NCBI GenBank assembly: GCA_022782265.1
Contig: JALFOM010000100.1
Location: 1-32,707 of the forward strand
Direction: 5' to 3'
Length of the DNA: 32,707 bases
Origin: Clostridiales bacterium
GTDB lineage: Bacteria > Bacillota > Clostridia > Oscillospirales > Oscillospiraceae
The notes under the pieces are model-generated. The model worked only from the letters and a program-made list of their open reading frames with translations. It did not search any database and was not told the origin of the DNA. The position numbers were made by a program, and so were the translations under genes. Shown piece by piece: positions 1-9,193 of this stretch (position 1 is the first letter of the stretch; every line of letters starts with the position of its first letter).

Positions 1-1
1 C

Positions 2-106
2 AGGGAGCTGGCCCCCGGCAAACTGGGCCGTATTGTGCAGAAATGCACCATGGTCAATCCGAAAAAACGCTACAAAAATGAGCGTGACTTGATGGAAGCG
101 CTTTGA
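2..106 (+). CDS. Ser/Thr protein kinase, C-terminal end (partial)
   Basis: Only the last 34 codons are in the window, in frame from base 2 to the TGA at 104-106. The peptide contains KLGRIVQKCTMVNPKKRYKN followed by ERDLMEAL. This matches the end of eukaryotic-type kinase domains (subdomain XI: a KCT...P..RY motif with the conserved Arg, then a helix ending near the domain boundary). The protein therefore appears to stop at the end of the kinase domain, with no extracellular tail. The next gene starts 13 bases downstream on the same strand, so the two are probably co-transcribed. The catalytic core lies outside the window, so activity cannot be judged. Confidence 0.7.
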   Translation, partial: RELAPGKLGRIVQKCTMVNPKKRYKNERDLMEAL

Positions 107-118
107 GAGGGAAAACAT

Positions 119-1360
119 ATGCGAAAAAAATGTATACACTGCGGCGCGGAGCTGCCGGAGGAGGCCGCTTTCTGTCCCCACTGCGCCCAAAGCCAAATTG
201 AGAAAGTAGAAATAAAGCCTCCGCGCCGGTGGCGAAAAAAGGCCATGATCGCCTCAGTCTGTACGCTTCTTGGGACTTTTGTCCTGCTTGCCGTTTTTCT
301 ATACCACCGCCCGGTGACCCTTGAGGGCGGCGCGAGAGTGGTCTATACTGACAAAGACGGAGAATATGAGCTGATTATCGGCTCCGATTCCAGCAACCTT
401 GCCAACCGGGCGCCAGAAGAGTACAGGAGCATCTCCCTGCCTGCCGATGACGCCTCCTGCCTCCCGGCGCTTCTGGGGGTTTTCCAAAACGGGGAGCTTG
501 CGGATGTGGAGCATTTCTTTGCCAAGGTGGAAAGCTGCATGCTGGAGGCCTTCCCCAACGAAAACGGCGCGCTGCAAATCAGTGACCCCATATACAGCGA
601 TGTTTTTGCCCCCTCCGCCCGGGAATGTGACGTGTTCTTCACCGGAACGAGCGGCACAAACCAGCTTGTCTGGACGCTGAAGATGAAAAACGGCGACACC
701 ATCCGCTTAAGCGAGACCTTTGAGGTCGTCACCCTTGTCCACCAGGTGTTTACCCCGGAGGACGCGCCCATGGAGACTATAGAGGATCTGAAAGCCCTGC
801 TGAACCGGATCGACGGGGAAGTTCCCGCCGACACCATTGTGGACATCTACCTGCCTGCAGTCACCTATGACGGCGGACTGACCATGGCTTCCCGGGCCGT
901 CAATCTCTACGGCTGCACAGACGGCAACGGGCGCACCTGCTTTACCGGGACGCTGTCCATCCGCACGGACAGCCCTTCTCTGGTGACGCTGTGTGATCTG
1001 GACTTTCTGGGCAGCGGCGGCACCGGTCTTTCTTCCTCTGCCTCTGCCATGATTTTCGGCTGCACCTTTTCCGGCTGGGACACCGGCGCGGAGGTGGCTG
1101 ATGGCGGCATGATCGGCGTGGAAAACTGTGTGTTCCAGAATAACGGCACAGGCTTCCGGTACGACACAGCCAACTTCAGCTTCTTCAAGTCCGGTTTCCC
1201 GGACTGCAGTTTTGAAAACAACGGCACCGGCGTACAGTTTGCCCGTCTGCCGGGGTCCATGCCTCTGGATTTTTCCTTTACCGTCTTTTCCGGGAATGAG
1301 ATCGACATTGATAACCCCATTGATTATCCCCTTGACCTGTCCGATGCGATTTTCCAATGA
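119..1360 (+). CDS. Zinc-ribbon membrane protein with a predicted right-handed beta-helix domain
   Basis: This 413-residue protein starts with a zinc ribbon (C5, C8, C19, C22; CIHCGAEL and FCPHC). A basic linker and one membrane segment (about residues 42-62) follow, then a large domain predicted to be extracellular. Residues about 240-400 show short repeating strands rich in G, N, F and C (FGCTFSGWDTG, VENCVFQNNGTGF, DCSFENNGTGVQF). This is typical of parallel beta-helix (pectate-lyase-like) repeats. A GAGAGGG ribosome binding site lies just upstream of the ATG. The cytoplasmic zinc ribbon and the kinase gene directly upstream suggest a signalling or envelope-sensing pair. No catalytic residues are recognised, and the function is unknown. 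Confidence 0.75.
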   Translation: MRKKCIHCGAELPEEAAFCPHCAQSQIEKVEIKPPRRWRKKAMIASVCTLLGTFVLLAVFLYHRPVTLEGGARVVYTDKDGEYELIIGSDSSNLANRAPEEYRSISLPADDASCLPALLGVFQNGELADVEHFFAKVESCMLEAFPNENGALQISDPIYSDVFAPSARECDVFFTGTSGTNQLVWTLKMKNGDTIRLSETFEVVTLVHQVFTPEDAPMETIEDLKALLNRIDGEVPADTIVDIYLPAVTYDGGLTMASRAVNLYGCTDGNGRTCFTGTLSIRTDSPSLVTLCDLDFLGSGGTGLSSSASAMIFGCTFSGWDTGAEVADGGMIGVENCVFQNNGTGFRYDTANFSFFKSGFPDCSFENNGTGVQFARLPGSMPLDFSFTVFSGNEIDIDNPIDYPLDLSDAIFQ

Positions 1361-1381
1361 AAATACTATGCAGCCGGTTAA

Positions 1382-1410
1382 TTGTTTTCTCACAATTACC
1401 GCGTTATCAT
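1382..1410 (+). promoter_or_regulatory. Candidate sigma-A promoter for the lipoprotein gene
   Basis: A TTGTTT -35 (1382-1387), a 17-base spacer and a TATCAT -10 (1405-1410) lie 50 bases upstream of the chosen start at 1461. The -10 matches 5 of 6 consensus bases and the -35 is weak. Confidence 0.4.
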
Positions 1411-1460
1411 AACGTATCAGGGACATATCCCGAAAAAACGAAGAAATGAGGAAAAGAAAA

Positions 1461-2045
1461 ATGAAAAAATGGCTTGCGCTGCTTCTGGCGGCGGTTATGG
1501 TCTTTTCTCTCAGCGCCTGCGGAGAAAAGGGAACAGAAAGCACTCCCGCAGCTCAGGAGAGCGCCCTGACGGCTGAACAGCAGATGATCGTGGAGGCCGT
1601 GAGCGCACAGATCCAGTCCGAGACCTTCGCACAGTGGCAGGAGCTGGCGGAGCAATTCAAGGGCAGCGCCCCCAAGGCCCCCGAAGTGACCTCTGTTCTG
1701 CACTATGAGATCGAGGATTTTGACGGCGAAAAAATGGACTGCTACCTGGTCAACATTTCCGCAGATGTTGCCTGGTGGTTTGACGAGGCGGCACAGCAAG
1801 GCACACTTGAAGAGCGGTATCAGCTCTTTGTAAGCAGCGACGGAAAGACCGTTATGGATTCCGTTACCACTGATGCCGGCAATTTTAACGGCGATACTTC
1901 CACCCCCGAGGGCAGAGCAACCTATCTTCTCTGGAAGTTCGGCAACATGATGGGCGGCAGTTTTCAGGGGGATTTCCTGAATGACAGCGAAACGATTACC
2001 GAATGGTCTGCCGAGGAACTGGCAGTCATCAACGAAAATCTTTGA
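1461..2045 (+). CDS. Putative lipoprotein of unknown function
   Basis: The first ATG in the frame is at 1446, but I chose 1461. GAGGA at 1448-1452 is then 8 bases upstream, and the protein begins directly with a lipoprotein signal peptide (MKKWLALLLAAVMVFSLSAC), giving 194 residues. The lipobox is LSAC, with the lipidated Cys at residue 20. After a short Thr/Ser/Gln-rich linker there is one globular domain of about 160 residues rich in acidic and aromatic residues. I do not recognise its family. It is the last gene before a strong bidirectional terminator. It probably sits on the outer face of the cytoplasmic membrane. Confidence 0.75.
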   Translation: MKKWLALLLAAVMVFSLSACGEKGTESTPAAQESALTAEQQMIVEAVSAQIQSETFAQWQELAEQFKGSAPKAPEVTSVLHYEIEDFDGEKMDCYLVNISADVAWWFDEAAQQGTLEERYQLFVSSDGKTVMDSVTTDAGNFNGDTSTPEGRATYLLWKFGNMMGGSFQGDFLNDSETITEWSAEELAVINENL

Positions 2046-2052
2046 TATCATA

Positions 2053-2089
2053 AAAAATCGGCGGATACTTTTCGTATCCGCCGTTTTTT
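2053..2089. terminator. Bidirectional intrinsic terminator between the lipoprotein gene and rnpB
   Basis: GGCGGATAC (2060-2068) and GTATCCGCC (2074-2082) form a 9-bp stem with a 5-base loop, extended by C2059-G2083. Six A precede it (2053-2058) and six T follow it (2084-2089). It can therefore end transcription from the lipoprotein gene on the plus strand and from rnpB on the minus strand. Confidence 0.9.
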
Positions 2090-2441
2090 ATGAGCCGGTC
2101 TGTAAGCCGGGTTCTGTTGAAAACGACCATCTATCTAGACCTGCCGTTGCCGGCAGGTTCAAGCCACCTCCTGAGAACGGCCGGGCCGGCCATGCGTTCT
2201 CCCACGGTGTTGCTCCGGATAGAGTTTACAGCGTCCACATGTCTCCATGCGACGAGTGAGCTCTTACCTCACTTTTCCACCCTTACCGGAAGGCAAGCCT
2301 CCCGGCGGTATATCTCTGTTGCACTTGTCCGAGGGTCACCCCTGGCGGGCGTTACCCGTTATCCTTGCCCTGTGGAGCCCGGACTTTCCTCACGCACAGG
2401 CTTTCGCCTTGTGCCCGCGGTCGTTCAACCGACTCATGGGC
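2090..2441 (-). ncRNA. rnpB: RNase P RNA, bacterial class A
   Basis: Read on the minus strand, this is the catalytic RNA of RNase P, which removes 5' leaders from pre-tRNAs. Diagnostic segments are GAGGAAAGTCCGGGCTCC near the 5' end and AGATAGATGGTCG followed by CAGAACCCGGCTTACAG near the 3' end. P1 can be formed from ATGAGTCGGT (about 2437-2428) and ACCGGCTCAT (2099-2090), with a single G-U pair, which fixes both ends to within a few bases. The 5' end is near 2437-2441. Open reading frames that cross this stretch are not genes. Transcription would start from the promoter at 2444-2472 and end at 2053-2089. Confidence 0.95.
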
Positions 2442-2443
2442 CT

Positions 2444-2472
2444 ATTTTAATCATTTCAGCCCCGCAAGTCAA
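2444..2472 (-). promoter_or_regulatory. Sigma-A promoter of rnpB
   Basis: On the minus strand: TTGACT -35 (2472-2467), a 17-base spacer and a TAAAAT -10 (2449-2444). Transcription would start about 7 bases further on, near 2437, which agrees with the 5' strand of helix P1. Confidence 0.85.
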
Positions 2473-2481
2473 TAATATTTC

Positions 2482-2510
2482 TTGTAATCGGCCAGAAAAA
2501 GCATTATAAT
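2482..2510 (+). promoter_or_regulatory. Sigma-A promoter of murD
   Basis: TTGTAA -35 (2482-2487), a 17-base spacer and a consensus TATAAT -10 (2505-2510). The start codon of murD follows 24 bases after the -10, leaving a short leader. It is back to back with the rnpB promoter, with only 9 bases between the two -35 boxes. Confidence 0.85.
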
Positions 2511-2533
2511 TATTGTTTGCGAGGTGATTTTAC

Positions 2534-3916
2534 TTGACACTGAACGAGTATGTAAATTCCATTAAAGATAAACGGATCGCCGTAATCGGCGTGGGCGTGA
2601 GCAACACGCCGCTGATCAATCTGCTGTTAAGCTGCGGCTGCAATGTGACCGTCTGCGATAAGCGGAGCCTGAGTGAAATGGGCATGGAGGCCCTGGACCT
2701 GATCAACCGGGGAGCCAAACTGAAGCTGGGGGAGGACTATCTTGAGGGCCTTGACCACGACATCATCTTCCGCACGCCGGGCCTGATGCCCTTTGACCCC
2801 CATCTGGAAGCGGCAAAGGCCAGAGGCAGCCTGATCACCTCAGAGATGGAGGTGTTCTTTGCCCTCTGTCCCTGCAAGACCATTGCGGTGACAGGCAGCG
2901 ACGGAAAGACCACGACAACGACGATTATTTCCGAGCTGCTGAAAGCCGCCGGGTACCGGGTGCATCTGGGCGGCAACATCGGCCACCCGCTGCTCTGCGA
3001 GATCCCGGAGACCGTAGCAGACGATATCGCCGTGCTGGAGCTCAGCTCCTTCCAGCTCCACAGCATGTACTGCAAGCCCAATGTGGCCGTCGTCACCAAC
3101 ATTTCCCCCAACCACCTAGATAAGCACAAGGACTATCAGGATTATATCGACGCAAAGCGGGCGGAGTTTGAGCATCAGAACGAGGATGACAAGCTGATTT
3201 TGAACTTTGATGATGAGCACAGCGCCTATTACGCCCATTTTGCCCACGCGCCGGTGAGCTATTTTTCCGATAAAAACCGGGTGGACCGGGGCGTGATCTG
3301 CGAAAACGGCGTGATCCTGCGCGTAAACGGCACAGAGCAGCAGGAGATCATGGGCGCTGAGGAGATCAAGCTCCCGGGCGAGCATAACCTGCTCAACTAC
3401 CTGGCCGCCTTTGCCGCTGTTGAGGGCCTTGTCAGTAATGAGATCTGCCGTCAGGTGGCCATGACTTTCGCCGGTGTGGAACACCGGCTGGAGCAGGTGC
3501 GCGTCTTGAACGGCGTCACCTACATCAACGACTCCATCGGCACCAGCCCCACCCGCACCAGCGCGGGGCTTCACGCCCTGAAGGTCAAGCCTATCGTCAT
3601 CGCCGGGGGCTACGACAAGCACATCCCCTTTGACGGTCTGGGCGATGAGCTTTGCCGGTTTGCAAAGCGGGTCTTTCTCACCGGCGACACGGCGGAGAGC
3701 ATACATAAGGCCATTGTCAATTCGCCTTACTACGCTGAAAGCGGTCTGGAGGTCCAAAGGATCGACGATTTTAAGGAAGCGGTCCTGGCCGCCTCCGCCT
3801 CCGCGGAGCCGGGGGATATCGTGCTTCTGTCCCCGGCCTGCGCCGCCTTTGACCGCTTCAAGAATTTCGCGGAGCGGGGCAAATATTTCAAGGAAATTGT
3901 AATGGAGCTTAAATAA
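2534..3916 (+). CDS. murD: UDP-N-acetylmuramoyl-L-alanine--D-glutamate ligase
   Basis: MurD adds D-glutamate to UDP-MurNAc-L-Ala in the cytoplasmic stage of peptidoglycan synthesis, using ATP. The 460-residue length is normal for the family. The N-terminal Rossmann-like UDP-binding domain has IAVIGVGVSNTPL (15-27). The ATP-binding loop is GSDGKTTTTT (121-130), followed by GGNIGHPL. HRLE and YINDSIGTSPT mark the start of the C-terminal domain. The start is a TTG at 2534: GAGGTGA at 2521-2527 is 6 bases upstream and the promoter leaves no room for an earlier start. The stop is followed immediately by the next ATG, so the two genes are co-transcribed. No other mur gene is in the window. Confidence 0.97.
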   Translation: MTLNEYVNSIKDKRIAVIGVGVSNTPLINLLLSCGCNVTVCDKRSLSEMGMEALDLINRGAKLKLGEDYLEGLDHDIIFRTPGLMPFDPHLEAAKARGSLITSEMEVFFALCPCKTIAVTGSDGKTTTTTIISELLKAAGYRVHLGGNIGHPLLCEIPETVADDIAVLELSSFQLHSMYCKPNVAVVTNISPNHLDKHKDYQDYIDAKRAEFEHQNEDDKLILNFDDEHSAYYAHFAHAPVSYFSDKNRVDRGVICENGVILRVNGTEQQEIMGAEEIKLPGEHNLLNYLAAFAAVEGLVSNEICRQVAMTFAGVEHRLEQVRVLNGVTYINDSIGTSPTRTSAGLHALKVKPIVIAGGYDKHIPFDGLGDELCRFAKRVFLTGDTAESIHKAIVNSPYYAESGLEVQRIDDFKEAVLAASASAEPGDIVLLSPACAAFDRFKNFAERGKYFKEIVMELK

Positions 3917-5167
3917 ATGAAGATATCAGAGATAAAACCCCAGGTATATGAGATGGCCGCCCGGGCAGAGGAGCGCATCCGGTCCCGTTTTGCCCAGATC
4001 GACGCCGTGGCGGAGGAAAACACCCGCCGGGTCATGGAGGCCTTTCAGGACAATCGGGTGTCCGACAGTTGCTTTGCCGGCACCACCGGCTATGGCTACG
4101 ACGATCTGGGCAGGGAAGTGCTGGATAAGATCTACGCCCAGCTTTTCGGCGCCGAGGCCGCCCTGGTCCGCATCAACTTTGTCAACGGCACCCATGCCCT
4201 GACCACGGCCATGTTCGCCCTGGTCAAGCCCGGTGACACCATTCTGGCCGTTACCGGCACCCCCTATGACACCCTGCGCAGCGCCATCGGAATCTCCGGG
4301 GACGGCTTCGGCTCCCTGAAATTTTACGGCGTCAACTACGGCGAAGTGGCCCTGACCGCAGAGGGAAAGCCCGACCTGCCCGCTATCGAGAAGGCCGCTG
4401 CTGATGAAAAAGTCACTGCCGTGATGATCCAGCGCTCCCGGGGCTATGCCGACCGGCCGGCCCTCACCGTGCAGGAGATCGGTGAGATCTGCAAATCGGT
4501 GAAAAGGGTGAACCCCAACTGCAATATCATGGTGGACAACTGCTACGGCGAATTTACCGATGTGATCGAGCCCACCCATGTGGGCGCGGACATCGTGGCC
4601 GGTTCCCTTATCAAAAACCCCGGCGGCGGTCTGGCCCCCACCGGCGGCTATGTGGCGGGCAAAGCCCGGCTTGTGGAGCGGGCCGCCCTGCGGCTGACCA
4701 CGCCGGGCATCGGCGCGGAGTGCGGCTCCACCCTGGGCAATAACCGCCTGCTGTTTCAGGGGCTTTTCATGGCCCCCCATGTGGTGGCTCAGGCTCTGAA
4801 AACGGCGGTTTTCTGCGCTGCCATGATGGAGCAGCTGGGAATCGAGAGCTCTCCCACCGTTGAGGAAAAGCGCTCCGACATTATCCAGATGGTGAAGCTG
4901 GGCAGCCCGGATAAATTGAAAAAGTTCTGTCTGGGCATACAGGCCGGCGCGCCGGTGGACTCCTATGTGACCCCGGAGCCCTGGGCTATGCCCGGCTATG
5001 ACGACGAGGTCATTATGGCCGCCGGGGCCTTTATTCAGGGCTCCTCCATCGAGCTCTCCGCCGACGGCCCCATGCGCGAGCCCTATATTGCCTACATGCA
5101 GGGCGGCCTGACCTATGAGTCGGGAAAACTGGGCATCATGATGGCCGTCAGTGCCATGCTGGACTGA
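3917..5167 (+). CDS. Methionine gamma-lyase-family PLP enzyme (aluminium-resistance protein family)
   Basis: This 416-residue protein belongs to the fold-type I PLP enzymes of the Met_gamma_lyase / aluminium-resistance family, widespread in Firmicutes. Visible features are GTTGYGYDDLGREVLD (55-70), the aspartate-containing strand NIMVDNCYGEF (203-213) that would contact the PLP pyridine nitrogen, and GSLIKNPGGGLAPTGG, in which K233 is the expected Schiff-base lysine. Members are annotated as carbon-sulphur lyases, but the real substrate is rarely tested. The ATG follows directly after the murD stop, so translation may be coupled. Cytoplasmic. The link to MurD is positional only. Confidence 0.88.
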   Translation: MKISEIKPQVYEMAARAEERIRSRFAQIDAVAEENTRRVMEAFQDNRVSDSCFAGTTGYGYDDLGREVLDKIYAQLFGAEAALVRINFVNGTHALTTAMFALVKPGDTILAVTGTPYDTLRSAIGISGDGFGSLKFYGVNYGEVALTAEGKPDLPAIEKAAADEKVTAVMIQRSRGYADRPALTVQEIGEICKSVKRVNPNCNIMVDNCYGEFTDVIEPTHVGADIVAGSLIKNPGGGLAPTGGYVAGKARLVERAALRLTTPGIGAECGSTLGNNRLLFQGLFMAPHVVAQALKTAVFCAAMMEQLGIESSPTVEEKRSDIIQMVKLGSPDKLKKFCLGIQAGAPVDSYVTPEPWAMPGYDDEVIMAAGAFIQGSSIELSADGPMREPYIAYMQGGLTYESGKLGIMMAVSAMLD

Positions 5168-5183
5168 TTTCAGGCATATAATA

Positions 5184-5203
5184 CATGGGGAGGTGACCCC
5201 ATG
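5184..5203 (+). promoter_or_regulatory. Perfect hairpin enclosing the ribosome binding site and start codon of yunB
   Basis: CATGGGG (5184-5190), loop AGGTGA (5191-5196) and CCCCATG (5197-5203) form a perfect 7-bp stem. The loop holds most of the Shine-Dalgarno sequence and the 3' arm ends in the yunB ATG. It could limit initiation. Whether it regulates anything is inference. Confidence 0.5.
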
Positions 5204-5905
5204 GCTTACCGTCGCATATTCCGCCGCAGGCCCCGCAGAAGATATGCGGAGCCAGCCCCCGCTTTCGCGGGCAGGCCGCGCCGTAACAGAGGAATCAGTA
5301 TTCTGTTCCTGCTGGTGGCCCTGCTGCTGTTTCTGGCCGCCGCGTCGCTGTATTTAAAAGACGTCTCCACCGCCATCGCCGTATCCGACGCCAGCGACGC
5401 CGTGACCGTCAGCATCAATAACGCCATAGCCGACATCATGCGCAACGGGGATTACAGCGCGGACTATTTTGTCACCTTTGAAAAGTCCGAGGCTGGGGAG
5501 ATCACCGCCATCAGCAGCAACATGGCCCGGATCAACGCCCTTTCCGCAAAGATACTGGACCGTATTGTGGGCGCAACCGACACCCATATGCTGACGGTGA
5601 ACATCCCCGTGGGAAACCTGACCGGCGTCAGCCTCCTCATGGGTCGGGGACCCAAGGTGCCGGTAAAGATCATCACCATGACCTCCTCCCGGGTGGAGTT
5701 TAACAACAGCATCGTCACCGCCGGCATCAACCAGACCAAGCACCAGATCAATCTGGAAGTGATCGTGGATATCGACATTCTGGTCCCCTGGGGCACGGAG
5801 AGTACACAGGTCATTACAGAGGTGCTCATTGCGGACACCATTGTGGTGGGCCGGGTGCCGGATACCTATCTCAGCATGGAATCAGGATTAACAGAGGAAA
5901 ATTGA
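5201..5905 (+). CDS. yunB: Sporulation protein YunB
   Basis: A 234-residue protein of the YunB family, which is restricted to endospore formers and, in Bacillus subtilis, belongs to the mother-cell sigma-E regulon and is required for full spore formation. A short basic, Arg-rich N-terminus (RRIFRRRPRRRY) is followed by one membrane segment (about 31-50, ILFLLVALLLFLAAASLY). The rest is a soluble domain with alternating beta-strands (VNIPVGNLTGVSLLMGRGP, then KVPVKIITMTSSRVEF), probably facing the intermembrane space. The start overlaps a hairpin at 5184-5203. The gene lies 33 bases after the PLP enzyme gene and 15 bases before ligA. It supports the view that the organism sporulates, which matters for the split cotJC gene. 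Confidence 0.88.
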   Translation: MAYRRIFRRRPRRRYAEPAPAFAGRPRRNRGISILFLLVALLLFLAAASLYLKDVSTAIAVSDASDAVTVSINNAIADIMRNGDYSADYFVTFEKSEAGEITAISSNMARINALSAKILDRIVGATDTHMLTVNIPVGNLTGVSLLMGRGPKVPVKIITMTSSRVEFNNSIVTAGINQTKHQINLEVIVDIDILVPWGTESTQVITEVLIADTIVVGRVPDTYLSMESGLTEEN

Positions 5906-7897
<1,992 letters not shown>

Positions 7898-7942
7898 GGC
7901 GCAAAGGCCCTTGAAACACTATTTTTTAGGGAGAATATGGGG

Positions 7943-8233
7943 ATGAACATAAGGAAAGAGACCATCATCGGCATACTCATGATTGCGGCAGCTGCAGCCC
8001 TTGGCATCGCGGGCTTCCTTTTGCTGCCCGCCACATTGACGGTTCAGGTCAATTTAAGCGGCGAAGCCACCAATACCATGCCGAAAGCTCTTGGGCTGCT
8101 GATCCCCTTTGCCATCAGCGCGGTTTTCAGCGTCCTCTATATGAAAGGCGGAAAGGAGACCAGGATGCGCAATCTGGTCGTAGCCATCGTCGGACTGGCC
8201 GTCATGGTCGTCACCTTCATTTTTAATCTGTAA
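7943..8233 (+). CDS. Small membrane protein, DUF1648-like
   Basis: A protein of 96 residues from the ATG at 7943 (98 from the ATG at 7937). AGGGAG at 7928-7933 is 9 bases from 7943 but only 3 bases from 7937, so I prefer the later start. Three membrane segments are visible: about 8-25, 48-65 and 73-92. The first is followed by LPATLTVQVNLSGEATNTMPK, which resembles the DUF1648 pattern (LP..I..H.N..G..D..G) seen in SdpI-type immunity proteins, although the usual His is replaced. The family assignment is tentative and the function unknown. Confidence 0.6.
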   Translation: MNIRKETIIGILMIAAAAALGIAGFLLLPATLTVQVNLSGEATNTMPKALGLLIPFAISAVFSVLYMKGGKETRMRNLVVAIVGLAVMVVTFIFNL

Positions 8234-8247
8234 TACTTTTTTCGGTA

Positions 8248-8294
8248 AAAACGTTATATGACGGAGCTATTCAAGCTCCGTCATATAACGTTTT
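8248..8294. terminator. Long bidirectional terminator hairpin
   Basis: Two 21-base arms (8248-8268 and 8274-8294) pair perfectly around a 5-base loop. T-rich sequence follows on the plus strand (TTTTCCTTTTT) and AAAA at the base gives T on the minus strand. The plus arm overlaps the last codons of the minus-strand acetyltransferase gene, so it can terminate both convergent units. Confidence 0.85.
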
Positions 8295-8761
8295 CCTTTT
8301 TCTGTTTTTTCAATGGGGCGAAAACCGGCCTTTTCAAAGCAGCGCTGGGAGGCCGTGTTGAAATCGTAAATTTCCTGCACATACAGCCGGGTGTACCCAA
8401 GCGCCCGGCCGCGCTCTTTCAGGGCGGCAATCACCTGGCTGCCGATCTGCTGGCCTCGGTACGCCTTATCCCCTAACACAATGGGCATGTCCTCCTGCCA
8501 GAAGGTGACGTCGCCGATGGGCCGGAAGCCCTCTTCCTCTGCTGCTTCGATGAAATACAGTTCCCCGTGCCTGTCCAGATAGCGGTACATGAGCTCCAGC
8601 TTCTCCATGGTATAGGGCTCTCTGACCCCATCCACCAGATATACAGTATCTTCATCCAGTTACCAGGGCAGGGCAAAAGCAAAGACCCCGTCAAATTTCC
8701 GCAGCCGCAGACGATCACTGACGCGGAGGATGTCTGGCTGTACGATTCCTGGAATGGGCAT
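8267..8761 (-). pseudogene. GNAT-family N-acetyltransferase interrupted by an in-frame stop
   Basis: Translating from the ATG at 8761 gives 33 residues (MPIPGIVQPDILRVSDRLRL, ending in FAFALPW), then TAA at 8662-8660. The same frame continues without a shift as LDEDTVYLVDGVREPYTMEK and runs to 8267. Without the stop the product would be a complete GNAT enzyme of about 164 residues, with GDKAYRGQQIGSQVIAALKE as the acetyl-CoA-binding loop and helix. From memory, homologues have W-Y at the stop, so one TAT/TAC to TAA change explains it. GGAGG lies upstream of the ATG, within the end of the DUF1810 gene. A GTG at 8635 could start a 122-residue fragment, but it lacks the first strands. Sequencing error is an alternative. 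Confidence 0.85.
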
Positions 8762-8767
8762 AGGTCT

Positions 8768-9193
8768 TCAGCCCTCCAGGCCCAGCAGCTGCAGGGTCCA
8801 GCGGTCCGGCTTGCCGCCGTAGAACTTGTCCAGCACCTGCTGGAATACCGGCTGCTCCGGGGCCGCCGCCATAAAAAGGGTCATGGAGGAGCGGAGCTTC
8901 ATGTCGTCCGGTATGCCCATGACCTCCGTGGCGTTGTTGGAGTCCAGCGTCAAAAGGGCCTGGGAAATTTCAATCAGGTTACGGCTCAGATAGGGGTCAG
9001 CCATGAAGGCTTTGGCCTCCTCCATGTCGTGTATGGAGTAATACTGGGCGGTGGAGCTTCTGCCCAGCCCCTCGATCTGAGGGAAGATATACCAGATCCA
9101 ATGGCTGGTTTTCCTGCCTCTTTTGATTTCAGAGAGGGCAGTGCTGTAGCTTCTCTGCTGCGCGGTGATAAAACGGCTTATATCCACACTCAT
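8768..9193 (-). CDS. DUF1810 family protein
   Basis: This 141-residue cytoplasmic protein matches the DUF1810 family in length and motifs: ISRFITAQQRSYSTALSEIK at the N-terminus, then the hallmark TSHWIWYIFPQIEGLGRSS (29-47), YYSIHDMEEAKAF, and a C-terminal helix with FYGGKPDRWTLQLLG. The family is common in bacteria and its biochemical role is unknown. Its ATG overlaps the stop of the upstream hydrolase gene by four bases (ATGA), and the broken acetyltransferase starts 6 bases after its stop. The three genes therefore form one minus-strand operon. Confidence 0.9.
   Translation of the reverse strand: MSVDISRFITAQQRSYSTALSEIKRGRKTSHWIWYIFPQIEGLGRSSTAQYYSIHDMEEAKAFMADPYLSRNLIEISQALLTLDSNNATEVMGIPDDMKLRSSMTLFMAAAPEQPVFQQVLDKFYGGKPDRWTLQLLGLEG

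Noticed and set aside
2090-2509. Open frames of 67-139 codons on the plus strand
   Set aside because: They run antisense through rnpB, whose conserved segments and promoter are clear.
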